A stretch of 64,000 nucleotides of DNA from Aptenodytes patagonicus (Eukaryota; Chordata; Aves; Sphenisciformes; Spheniscidae): assembly GCF_965638725.1 (NCBI RefSeq), contig NC_134950.1:134121636-134185635 (forward strand). The letters run 5' to 3'. This document shows, one piece after another, positions 11,394 to 23,400 of the stretch. Position 1 is the first letter of the stretch; each line of letters begins with the position of its first letter. A model generated the notes under the pieces. It worked only from the letters and a program-made list of their open reading frames with translations, was not told where the DNA came from and did no database searches. Made by a program: the position numbers and the translations under genes.

Positions 11394-12420
11394 TGTGGCT
11401 TTGCTTAAGGGAGGGGGGAAAAAAATCCAGATCTCTTCCCCCCCTCCCTCCCGCTCCCGCCCCAGCCTTGTGCAAACCCAGCAACCCTCTCCTGCCAATG
11501 CAGAGGAGCAAGCGGTGAGATAGGGTGACCTTGTGATGCGAGCGCTACACTCTGCTGTGCTGCTCTGGGAGGGATCACCATTGCCCTCTTCTTTCTAAGC
11601 TGTCATCCTCAATGGTGCAGTCGTCATTACAGTACCACCGGTGACGCCACACATTGATTGCCAGTGGATAAATAGAAACGTCTGCCATGGGGAAGATGAA
11701 AGGAAGAGCCGGAGCTAATGGGCTAAATGCGTGATGCACCAGGTGTAGGAGCCCGAGATGGAGAGGGAAGTGTGAAAAAGAGATGCATATGGAGCTGAGC
11801 TGCAAAGAGGTTGTAACATGCGGAGAGAGTTCCGCAGGGGGAAGCCTTGCCTGACAATTAAATAGCCTTTTGACTGCTTTAAGCCACAACCTTGATGTAG
11901 AATTGAGGCGAAGAACCCTAGCCGCATCCTGGAAGTGAGAAGATACGTACTCAAGCCTCTTCCTTGGATGCATTATTTATTGCTGGCAATCAGCTTCCGC
12001 ATAACTGCATATATAAGGCTTTAAGAATCCTTTGCAAACTTGAGGATAAGGAAATGCGCTGCTGACATCTGAATGCAGAAATAGCCTTGACTTCTTGTTC
12101 TGGTTCAATATCGGTTCCTATTCGTCTAACTGCTATTGCTTTCTGTTGACTGAGATTAAAACGTTAGTTTAAAATTTGGAAATGCGGTTACATATTTATT
12201 GCGTTTTACAGCTGAAAAGGTGCAACTACTTCACTTTTCGTAGCTGTAGTTATTCTGGCTATCTGCTGTTTATCGTTCACTCTTATTTATTCCTTCGCAG
12301 TTTCCATTTGTTCCACGATTCTTGCGCTTCTAAGAGGGTTTTACGTCTCCTCCCCTTTCTTCTTTTTAATTAATTGTTTTGCATAAATTATTATCTGCTT
12401 TCAGGAGGAAAAACTGCAAG
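11394..12420 (-). promoter_or_regulatory. EVX1: EVX1 5' UTR and promoter region
   Basis: Directly upstream of the EVX1 start. From 11575 to 12060 the DNA is moderately AT-rich, with elements such as TGATTG, ATTAAATAG and TTATTTATTG that could bind HOX or CDX proteins. A TATATAA at 12010-12016 points rightward and could serve a divergent transcript such as the antisense RNA known beside EVX1 in mammals. No minus-strand TATA stands out, in keeping with a CpG-type promoter. The transcription start is not determined. Confidence 0.5.
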
Positions 12421-13225
12421 AAGAAGGTCTGCCAAGAATAATTCAGGCTCAGAGAAATGCAAGTTATCAAGGCCAGAGCTTATGCTAGCTAGCAGATGTT
12501 GTTAAAACAGAAATGACAAGGGCAACCATTTGGACAGCACTTGTCTGAAATAAGGGACCTTGTACCGTAAATATAGCAGCACACGTAGTCTCTTTGGCGT
12601 ATTATGATATTTCTAATGAGTGCGGCAAGTATCTCATCTCTAGTTCATATTGACTCACACGTGTAGTGTCAAGTCATTTTCACCATCTGTCGTAACTAGG
12701 TTGTTCTAAATTTTTTCTCGGAGTGTTATTGGCTAGTCGGGTTACAGAAAACATTCAACCAATTACGTTCCCAACCCGGTAAGGAATTTACTGGCATATT
12801 TGAGGTGACGTTGCTTCGGGGGGAACAGGCAGCGCAATAGGCAACACGCTGGGATTTTCTGTCTAGCCCTGTGAGCAAGACGGGCACGACGCAGGGAGAC
12901 AAACAAACAAGCAAATAGGATTCCCGGTCCGCTGGATGCACGGATTACGATGTGCTCCCAGCAATAAGCAAACTGATGTCAGGGGGATAAACCAGGAATT
13001 TTTGCAGGGCTATCGCCACCAATCTCTCCTCTTTCTCCCTGTGTAGACACGCACGCACGTTTCCACGCACACACACATCATGCGCACACCACACCACGCT
13101 CCAGACCGCGCTGCTTTTCATCACACGTGTCATGCGTGCACTGCTCCGAAGCTTGCCCATTTCTTGAAAACTCATTGCTAAAGTCCCTTTCCCTTCTCTC
13201 CCTTGCCAGCCTCTAGACCGGTGTG
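12421..13225. other. Non-coding stretch
   Basis: No gene is supported. CAACCAATTACG (12757-12768) is another CCAAT-homeodomain composite. An alternating CA/CG tract lies near 13045-13100. Confidence 0.45.
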
Positions 13226-13348
13226 TGCCCTTCCAGCTCCGGATGAGGACCCGCCGCCCACCCCTGCCGCAGCCAGGCTCTGCTCCTCGGGCTGTGCGAG
13301 CGACGAGGGGGGGAGCAGGATCGGGTCCGGCTGCTGGAGGAGCAGGCG

Positions 13349-13412
13349 GTGGGTGGGTAGATGGATGGAAGAATGGGTGGATGGAAGGATGGATGGGTGG
13401 GTGGGTGGATGG
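13349..13412. repeat. (TGGA/TGGG)n microsatellite
   Basis: Imperfect tetranucleotide array of TGGATGGG-type units, read as GWMDGW-type repeats on plus and as HPSIHP-type repeats on minus. This explains the odd ORFs here. Confidence 0.85.
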
Positions 13413-13465
13413 AAAGGCAATCCGGCTCTGCTGGGCGGAGGCGGAGGGCCAGCGCTGATCCCTCT

Positions 13466-13512
13466 GCGCGGAGCAGCGCGGAGCGGCGCGGAGCGGTGCG
13501 GAGCTGTGCGGT
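13466..13512. repeat. Decamer GC-rich tandem repeat
   Basis: About four to five copies of a ten-base GCGCGGAGCG-like unit with point variants, inside the CpG island. Confidence 0.75.
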
Positions 13513-13720
13513 GGGGCCAGGCAAAGCGAGGCGGGGGCGCTCGGGCAGCGCCATGCCCGTGTCGCGCTGGTGCCGCTTCCCACGGCTGGCGGCATCGTCG
13601 CTGCGCTTTGCTGGGGAGGTGATTTCCCTGGCACCTCCAGGGGGGTGTGAGAGCTCGGCCTCCCCCGAGGCCCAGGACACCCCAGCCTCGCGGGGAGACT
13701 CACCTCCAGCCTCCTTCCCA

Positions 13721-15990
13721 GCTCGGCCAGGCAGCCGTGTCGGAGGAGGCTGGCTGTTGTCTGTGGCGGACGGAGAGGATTTTCCCATTACTACGAATTT
13801 GGGAGCAGCAAGAAGAGGGGTATTCATGTCGCTTTCTAAATAAAACGGTAACCGGGACCTGAATTCAGATACGAGGGAGCGCTCCCAGAGCGGGCGATGA
13901 AGACGGCTGCGGGGAAGTTAATGGGAAATCCTGTCTCTCGCAGACTGGAGCCCTAGGGATGCTTCCCGTGGATTATGCTGGCCGATCCCCACAAATTTTA
14001 TCATTTTCCTTTACGAGCCGCTGCTGCCTCCTTCCTCATCCCATTCTTAATCCGTTCCCGCCAGGATGCCACCCGTCATGTCCTCGGGTGGGAGGTTTTG
14101 TTGAGCCCGAGATGATGGTCATTGCCACGGGTGGTCTGTCTCAGCCCGCCGCAACTCAGGCTGCGGTACACCCACGCACGGACAGACGCACACCCCCCCA
14201 CACACACACACGCAGTTATTTGCCAGGGGTGAACACAGAGAGTTAAAGGCCCCAATGGAGTCTAAGAAAAAAAAAAAAAAAAAAAACAAACACGCTCTGT
14301 TGGACTCGAAGTTTTGGGGTCGATTTCGATTGGATTAGTAAAGGCTTCTTAAAATGTCTGGTTTTACATCCCTCAGGAGGAGTACCGCAGCCACAGCCCC
14401 TCGCACGTCAACAAGCCGGTGGCGCGGCGTGGCGGAGCGAGGAGCCCCGTCCCGCTCCCCGCCGCGGCGGCGGGGCTTTGCCTCGCCGGGAATGTGGGGT
14501 CCGGCGCTCTGCCTTCTGTCTAGTGTTTCCCACAGATCTGTCAAGCCCGATTTGGAAGGAGACTCCCTCATTTGGGATTAATTTCCAGGCAGATTGGGAA
14601 ATGTATCTCTATGGGGTTTTCTTTTTTTTTCTTCTCCTTTCCGCCCCCCCCCCCCCCGCCTGTTCCAGACCGAGATTTTAAACCTATTAAGTCTCTCTCG
14701 TTCGCTTGGTCACAGCCAGGATGTCATAACTATCCTCAAAACTTTTCAAACTGATTTATTTCTCCGAGTTTACAGCTTTCCTTGCTGATATACCGCCGAG
14801 GCGAGACCAGGGCGACCGCGTTTGGAAGGGTAATACGCCGATTTCAGCGTTACCGCTGCTGAAAGGTGCCTCGCATACAAAAAGCGAACGAAACACCCTC
14901 CCTTCCCAAAACAAGGAAATAATAGGGGGACATTAAAACATTGCTAGAGTGATATGCTCATAAATCAGGCATTTCCCTTGAAAGTGCTAAACCTGGAGAA
15001 GGAAAGACTCGTCACACACTTCTTACCTGCGGGATATTAATTTTCCTTCGCCGGTCAACAGGGTGTCAATAACTTTTGACCGATACTGTCCCATTACGAC
15101 TGTGAACCCACGATGCGCCTTCAGTGTCTATAAAAACAAGTCTCGTCGTCTTTAAAAAAGGAAGAAAGTTTTGACATACCGCGCAACGATTTAGTGCCGC
15201 AAAAACTGATAGGCAGTACAAATGGGTGACCAAACCAGAAAGCCTATTTTTAAATTTTTAATGGGTAGTGTTAACAATAATGGCGTAATTATCACTGTTT
15301 TATTAAGGCTATTTTTTACGACACGGTTAGAGGTGGAAGCTTTGGAGAGAAGAGAATAATAGGCGCATTATTCTGGGGTGTAAAGACAAGCTGGTACAAT
15401 GACAGCACATAACACGTAAGTGGTGTTGAGGAGAGAGAGGACAGAGCCGTGAGTGGGATGTGCCTGGGAGAGCATGTAATGGTATTTACAGGATCCGATC
15501 CAGGACACGTTTCTGCCTCTGTGCAGCTCTGAATGTCGGATCCCGGCATCTCTACGGAGGGCATCTGCCTGCTCTGGGTTTTTTTTTACCTGTTGGCTGC
15601 CGGAAGCAGCGCTTCCCTGCCACCGCAGGAGGCTCTGGAGACTTTTACCTCGTTAGATGAAAACCTGGGAGGGAAAAAAAGGGCCCGATTCCCGTTCCTA
15701 GGACATTCAGGGCAACTTTGCCCGTGGAAACTAGAACTGCTGTTTTACTCATCGCAGTGAGTAAATCGTGCAGGAATTTGGGCTTTCGATTTCAATTGCT
15801 ATCGCTTCCAGATTCGTCGAGAGCCATAAAACTGCGGCAACCTTTTAATGTTAGAAAGAGCAGCAGAAACACGATCTGCGTGGCAAACTCCCTGATTTGA
15901 AAGCAGAAGAGTATTTATGGTGTGAATTTAATTCGATGGAAGGCATAGGTAAATGACAATCGACAGTATTTCAGTGGCTCCTGTGACGAG
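13721..15990. other. Non-coding stretch
   Basis: No gene is supported. Contains a small CpG-rich patch at 14400-14515, a poly-A run near 14267-14286 and a poly-C run near 14643-14657. The sequence from 14690 to 15470 is AT-rich with several homeodomain-like cores. Confidence 0.45.
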
Positions 15991-15993
15991 GCT

Positions 15994-17100
<1,107 letters not shown>

Positions 17101-19385
17101 AAACCCATCTGCTCTGCCTAGAGAAAATGGATGCAAAAGTCCCAGCTCATATACTGGATCCTGGGGACACTTTTCATCCCTAGGGAGGGGGTGAGAAATC
17201 CCTACAGAAGGTTCCTTTGGAGATATGGGTGTCCAAGGGGTACAGGGACCTGCTGAGGGACCTCTCGCAATTAGGGAAATGCCAGAAGTGGGTATCTTAC
17301 TCCAGAGGCCCAGCTGTGCATCTCTTGTAATGAAAGGGTGATTTCCTCTATGATTTGAAAAGGAGCAGATTTGACCCCATGGGAACACGCTACAGACGTG
17401 TGTAAAGAGACTCCATTTAGGATGACAAGGAATGGAAAGTTATATATGAAACAAACAAATGAAAAGGAGAAAAAAAAGGAAAAAAAAAAAGATAAGAAAA
17501 AGGAAAACCCAGCCACCTAGGACAGGCATCTCAATGGCAATTCCCTCACTCCTCACTGAGGCTGAGTGTCCCGAGAGAAGCAGTCGGCACTGATGCAGAA
17601 GGCTTGTTCAGTTTTTGTCCATCTCTGCCTCATTCAAACTTTCCCCAAAACAAACACACATAAAAACTCAAATATGGACCCGGAGGGCATGTTGAAGGAA
17701 AACCTTACCTAGATTTTACTATCAAGAGTCAAACATTAACCCCTTAATCTCCAGTCCCACCTTCAAGAAACTTCATCTATAGCTAGCCAAGCTGAGATGG
17801 CATCATCAGTTACCGCGGTGCATCCTAACAGCAGGTTGGCTGCCTGGTTTATTTCTGGCTTGACACCTCTGTGCACGGCCCTCAGGGCTGAGGATGCACA
17901 TCCACAGACTGGGTGTGTCCCACAAAAACAAAACATCCATCCTGACTGCCTCAAGCAGTGGTCAAGTGCTTCAGCACTGCTGCCTGACTCAGAAATGCCC
18001 AGGTTTGCAGCCTGGGTGCTGGATCCGCAATGCCTGACCACTACCTCTCCATCCCCTGCCTGTGAAACCCATGGTCCCCTGGACAAGGACAGAGGTGACT
18101 GCTAGCCAAGGTGGCATGGAGCAGCAGGGAGTGTGCACTGACCAAAGCCGGTAACCCAGATGAACTGTGCTGAGGGGGATCCTTCTCCCATGGCCCGTTC
18201 TTGCCCTCTGCACTCTCAGAGCTCAGCTCTGGGCACACCATGCACGTCATGTCTCAGATGACTATTGGGCCTATGAGATAGTAATCAGGGCAAAAGCAGA
18301 GATGTAGGAAACTTTCACAGCAAGTCGTGGGCTTCTGCCAGAGAGCACTGAGTTCAGCCCAGGAACAAATAGGAAATTCTGAGAGTTTGTCTAAAAAAAC
18401 TTATACCAGGGTAAATAAAATCTCTGGAAGCAGACTCATTTATGCTCTTCTTTTTTTTTTCTTTTTTCTTTTTCCTCCTTGGTTGATGCATATTTACGAA
18501 GAACCCAGAGATTTCGCTGGAACTACTGATTGACTTCTGATCCTATATAACGCTATGTAGTATCAATAGTTTCTGATAAACACTGCAGTTGATTTTTTCA
18601 GTCACTGAGGGCCAGAAACAGTGAAAGGATGAAGTAGGCAAGGAGACAAACCTGAGTTACCCACCGCTGTAACAGAACTGCATTAACCCCTTGAGGCTCA
18701 TCTTTCAGGCCTCCTGCTTCCCAGGCTGAGCAGAACAGGGAGAAATCTGCCTCCCCACAGATCCCGAGGAGGGCCCGACCTTGACCATGTTGCTCCCAGA
18801 CTTGGAGAGATAATTGTGACCTGCGTGGGCGACCAGCGAGATGGAGTTTCTTCCCAGAGCATCGGACACACAGGTGGTCCCACGGGATGCCCGGGATACG
18901 GGGGGGGATGCTGGCCTGCGGGGAGAGCCCCTGCAGCTGCAGGGAGGCTGAGAGACAGATCATCACATTTCTGCTGGAAATCGGGGGCGTATTGGCATTG
19001 CGTGGAGAGAAAAATCTGGACATGTTCATGCAATTGCCTGTTGTGCTGCCTGAGAATGGGCGTGAGAAAAGATAATGTTAGAAGCGAAGCCCAAGTGCCC
19101 GGGTATTCACTGTTTCCCAAAGAGGAAACGAGCACGTACTGGGAAACCCTGGCAGAGAAAGGCAAGGGCTCGTTCTCAGGCGGGGCAGCACTGCGCAAGG
19201 CACGGCTAATAACGTGAAGGCTGCAGCAGGTAGCTATGGCACATGGACGGGGTCAGCGGGGTCAGCTGCTCACTCCAGGGCTTCCCTGCACTGCGTGTCT
19301 CATGCTGGACGGTTCTATTTCCCTGCCGGCTCGTTGCACACGCCTTTAGAGACTCATCTCCCAGGAGCTAATCCCGAAGTCCCGG
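17101..19385. other. CpG-poor non-coding stretch
   Basis: Unique-looking sequence with low CpG. An A-rich tract lies at 17465-17505 and a T-rich tract at 18450-18476. I see no gene and no repeat family that I recognise. Confidence 0.4.
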
Positions 19386-19389
19386 GCAA

Positions 19390-20260
19390 GTCGCATCGAC
19401 AAAGGAGACGAGGAGGCAACACGACCCAGCCCCGGGTGTGTGGGGGTCCGGGAGAGGACGGGGTCCCTGCCTTCCCCGGCCAGCTCAGACCTGCGCACGG
19501 CCCCCGTCCCCCCCCGTCCCCCCCTCGCCGCATCCGTCCTCCCCGCAGCGCCAATCGCGGCATCCCCCCTCCCTCCCACCCTCCCGGCCGGCGGTCCCCG
19601 GCTGTGATCACCGCGGCCCTACACTAACTGCTGTCTTCTTGCGCCCCCCACTGCTGATGGGCCGCAGAGATGAAAGGAGCCAAGCCAGCCCGCTCGCCCT
19701 CGCGGATCCTTTTTTTTTTTTTTTTCCTTCCTTTTTTTTTTTGCCTGCCAGGGAAGCGTGTGGGAGAAGGAGCAAGGCGGACAGGCAGCACCTCCGACGG
19801 CTCCCGCCCGGGATGCCGGGGCGTAGGAGGTTCCCCCCGCCTTCCTCCCGCAGCCAGGGAAGCAGCCACCGGGGCAGCGGCCTCCCGAGCGGCCGACTGG
19901 CACCAGCACTGCCCTGCGCCTTCCCTCCCGGGGGCACGGCTCCGCAGCCCGCCGTTAGTTCGCTGGTTCATTCAGAGATGACATCATCCTCACCATCATC
20001 ATCCCTCGAGGTCAAGAACATTTTGCCCAGTCCAACTTAAAACTGTTGGAAAACACGCCTAGGGAGAGAAATCGCTCTTGCAGGTGAAACCTGTAGGCGA
20101 TGAACTCGAACAGGTCCTTCTGGGGCGGTACTCGGGGAAAGTCGCGGCACACGGCGGCAGCTTGGCGGGAGCAGCCTGGCCCTCCCTGCCGCGCTCCCCT
20201 CTGCCGCTCTCGGAGGGTCTCCGAAAAATCAACGTTTCCCACGGGCGGCCAAAGGTTTAG
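19390..20260. promoter_or_regulatory. CpG island
   Basis: GC-rich with frequent CpG, interrupted by T-runs at 19710-19742. Overlapping frames on both strands have no recognisable domain. Confidence 0.55.
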
Positions 20261-20920
20261 ATGTGCGGAACCTGAATACGTCGAAATAAATATGCCTCGG
20301 TGCTTTAATCGCCTTCATCGACTTCTTCTAAGACATAATATGCGCTCCCCGTTTAGATCCGAGGTATGTGCCATATACCACATCTTATCCCATATGTATA
20401 TACATATATACACACGAACACGCACATATTTATGGCATGTCTGCATACAGACACGTTCTTCCCGCCCTTGTTCTCCCATTAAAATCCAGTTTCGAAAAAT
20501 CTGCTCAAATCCGGAAAGATTACATCGATGCGCCAGTACATGCCTCCTACTACGGGTACACGGCAACCTGTAGGAGTTTTTCATTTCCAGTCCACAAAAC
20601 TCGTTTTGAATGCTTGTAGTTTTGCTGCCAACCAGCAGGAAAAAAAAAAAAATAATAATAATAACCAAAGCATGTGGAACACATCCCATGAGCTGCTCCT
20701 TTCTCGTTTGGTGTGTGGATACGCCTTTCTTAACATTTTTCTAGCTAGCCCCGTAGGAAGCACGAATGACTTTACCGAATTAGCTTCCTTCCCTGGGGAT
20801 CACTGTGGCAGGATGGTTCCGTAGGGAAAACTTTGAAACACCTTTATATTTGAGGGTTCCCCCCCTGTAGCTCTTCCCCCTAGAAGAGGACCACGGGATT
20901 CAGCCACCACCAATATTTTG
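20261..20920. other. AT-rich non-coding stretch
   Basis: TA/CA-type simple sequence at 20394-20428 and an A-run followed by ATA repeats at 20640-20663. No gene is seen. Confidence 0.45.
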
Positions 20921-20929
20921 GGAAGAGCG

Positions 20930-22170
20930 GCCGTGAAGCCCGGAGCCCTAAGGAAGCGGGGCGCTCCCCGGGGCGCTGGGGACGATCCGAGGCCGGGAGG
21001 GCGATGGGACCCGCGGCCGCACACGCCCACCCCCCAGGCGGGAGCCGCAGGTCGGTCCCTTGGGTAGACCCGGGCTCCAGCAAACGCAAGCAGAGGCACT
21101 CGCGCTTTAAACACGTTTTCACTTTCTTTTGCACGGCAGCAGGTTGATGGGCCCTTGAGACGCATGAATTCCCCCCCCAGCCTGGGCCGGTTTACGGGGA
21201 GCCACGCTTCGCTAAGGCATCCCGAATCCTCTCCCTCCTCCCATCTCCCCCATCGCAAATAAGCACTCTGTGAAGAAGGGAAAAAAACAAATCTGATCGG
21301 ATTACTTCTGCTTCCCAAATATGTTTCATTTCAGGCACTGCAGTTCTTCAGCAAAAGCCCAACCTATCCTTCGGAATCGGCGGGTTTCTTGCGATAAAGA
21401 AAAAGAAAAGGAAAAAAAAAAAAAGCCCTCACATCTCGGAGACAAGAAACGGAATAAAACGTTGCGAAGAGGGAAACGTTCCCTGGCATCCAGGCTAGGT
21501 GCAGGAGAGGCACTGGGAATGGGATAAAGCTGAGAGCATGTGCTCCCAAACACCCCCCAGTGCGGGGACGGAGCACTCCTGGGGGCTGCAGAGGGGAGAG
21601 CCTGCGGGGTGGGGGCTCGCGGTTTGCCCCCGCACGGGCGGCTGAACACTCATGGGTTTTGCACCGGGGAGATCAAACCGCAAACCCACTCTGACCGAGC
21701 AGCAACGGGCTCCAGGCAGAGCTGAGCTCGCTGCCCGCCGTGCCCCGCAGGGCACCCTCTCCCGGGGCAGCGGGAGGGAAGCCGCCCGACGTTGCAGGAG
21801 ACGGGGTATTTTTAATTGCGTGGAGGTTATTATTTCACACATTCCCCCGGCAGAGACAGCGAGGCGGTTCGGATCCTGCCCCCGCCCCCGAAACTGGCGG
21901 GGCTGTAGGCTACAGGGTGCAATTAAGCCCCTGACGTGGTTTTTTCCCACCGGACGGTGGCACGGAGCGTCCTGGGAAAGCGGCTCCAGCGGGCGAGGTC
22001 GGGCTGAAGGCGGCACCTCCGGCCCCGCAGCACCGCTGGCCCCGGCCGGGAGGGAGCGGGCGACCCCCCGAGCCCGCAGCAGCTCCCGGCCCCTGCCTCT
22101 CCCGGCCCCGGGCACAGCGCTGCGGGGCGAGCAGCCCCCTTTGAAATCGGGGCGTTATCCTCTATAAGGA
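20930..22170. promoter_or_regulatory. CpG island
   Basis: About 1.2 kb rich in CpG, with an A-rich insert at 21400-21425. Frames on both strands are low-complexity Pro/Arg/Ala sequence and are judged non-coding. It could be an orphan island under Polycomb control. Confidence 0.6.
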
Positions 22171-23400
22171 TAAGGATATCCTCTTGCAAGAGGGGGGGAG
22201 TGGACCAGCTCCGCGGTGGCCTTGGGATGGAGAAGGGTAGGGAGAAATCTCTCCCCTCAACCTTTGTCCCCCTCCCACCGGCTGTTTCTGCAGCTCTTCT
22301 CTGCACCAGTCCCCCACCCCGGCAGCCAGGGGAGGATGTAGCTGGCTGCCCAGGGCCGTATTTTCCCCGCCGGGACCCCGAGCACTCTCAGTGTAGGAAA
22401 GATAATCACTGATGCTGTTAATTATTTATAAGAATCCTATGAAGATCCCGTTCCCCCTAAGCTATGGGAGTACTCCTGGGCAGGCAGCCGGGGTTCAACG
22501 CCCTCCATCTCCCTTCAATAGCCACACGGCCCATTTGGCTGGACGGCAGCATCCTCTTGGCCCAGAAGCACCGAGGGCGACGGGCCGGGGGTCGGGCCGT
22601 GCAGCTCACTCCGGTGCCAGTCTGCCCAGAGCCTGGCCTCCATCACCCCCCGGCTTTGGGTGTAGCAGCGCGAATGACCTCCCTCCCCCGCAAGCCCTTC
22701 CCCAAACGCCAAAGACGCCAAACCAGAACTGGTTTGCTTTATACTGCCCAGGAAAAAGCTGATTTCCAAACCGCTGGTGGGGCTGGAAAACTTTCTGCCC
22801 TCGGGTTGGCGTCCCCCAGCAGAGCACGGAGGGGAGGTACCATGTGTCCGAGGTGGCTGCCACACGCAGCACAGTGCAAAACAGCCATCCTCCCATTTCT
22901 TTTTTTTTTTCTTTTTAATGACAACATCGCCGTGTGTGCTTGTATAAATCCTCGGTGATTTCACAGCTCCCCGCGGTAATATCACCAGGCTGACTCTTAT
23001 GATTTCCTCCACGCCTGCACAGTTTTAGATTTATAGGTTTCTTACATACTCATTCACAGAAATAAAAAGGGCGGGAGTGGAGAGGACTCGATTTCTGGCT
23101 GCTCTCTGAGGTTTCCATGCCAGATCCGTGCAAGATCGAGGGCTTTGGAAATGTGGGTTTGTAAACCAACCCGTTAACTGATTGCATCCACGTTAGGGGG
23201 TTAGGCACACACTCACATGCATATATGCACACACAAAGTCATGCCTAAAGAATGGTTAAAATTTGTTAAAGTGCATGCTGGAAAAGGGGGGGGGGAAGAC
23301 CCCCAAACCCCAAAAAACCCTAATAGTCTTGAAAGAATCTTTGCATGGCAGATGCATTAATCCCATATAATAACCACTCTGGTGCCTGCTAGGTCAAAAC
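22171..23400. other. Non-coding stretch
   Basis: Moderate GC without a gene. AT-rich pieces at 22400-22440 and 22915-23045 look like possible conserved elements. G-runs at about 23286-23296. Confidence 0.4.

Larger units (their letters stand above)
13230..13720. promoter_or_regulatory. CpG island with simple repeats
   Basis: GC-rich block containing a degenerate TGGA/TGGG tetranucleotide tract (13349-13412) and a roughly 10-base GCGCGGAGCG repeat (13466-13512). Open frames on both strands are artefacts of composition and repeats. Confidence 0.6.

Noticed and set aside
13634-13652. CTCF-like CACCTCCAGGGGGGTG
   Set aside because: Mismatches at the conserved central and 3' core positions. Weaker than the sites reported.
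13178-13827. Pro/His/Ser repeat ORFs
   Set aside because: Produced by the TGGA tetranucleotide repeat and the decamer GC repeat.
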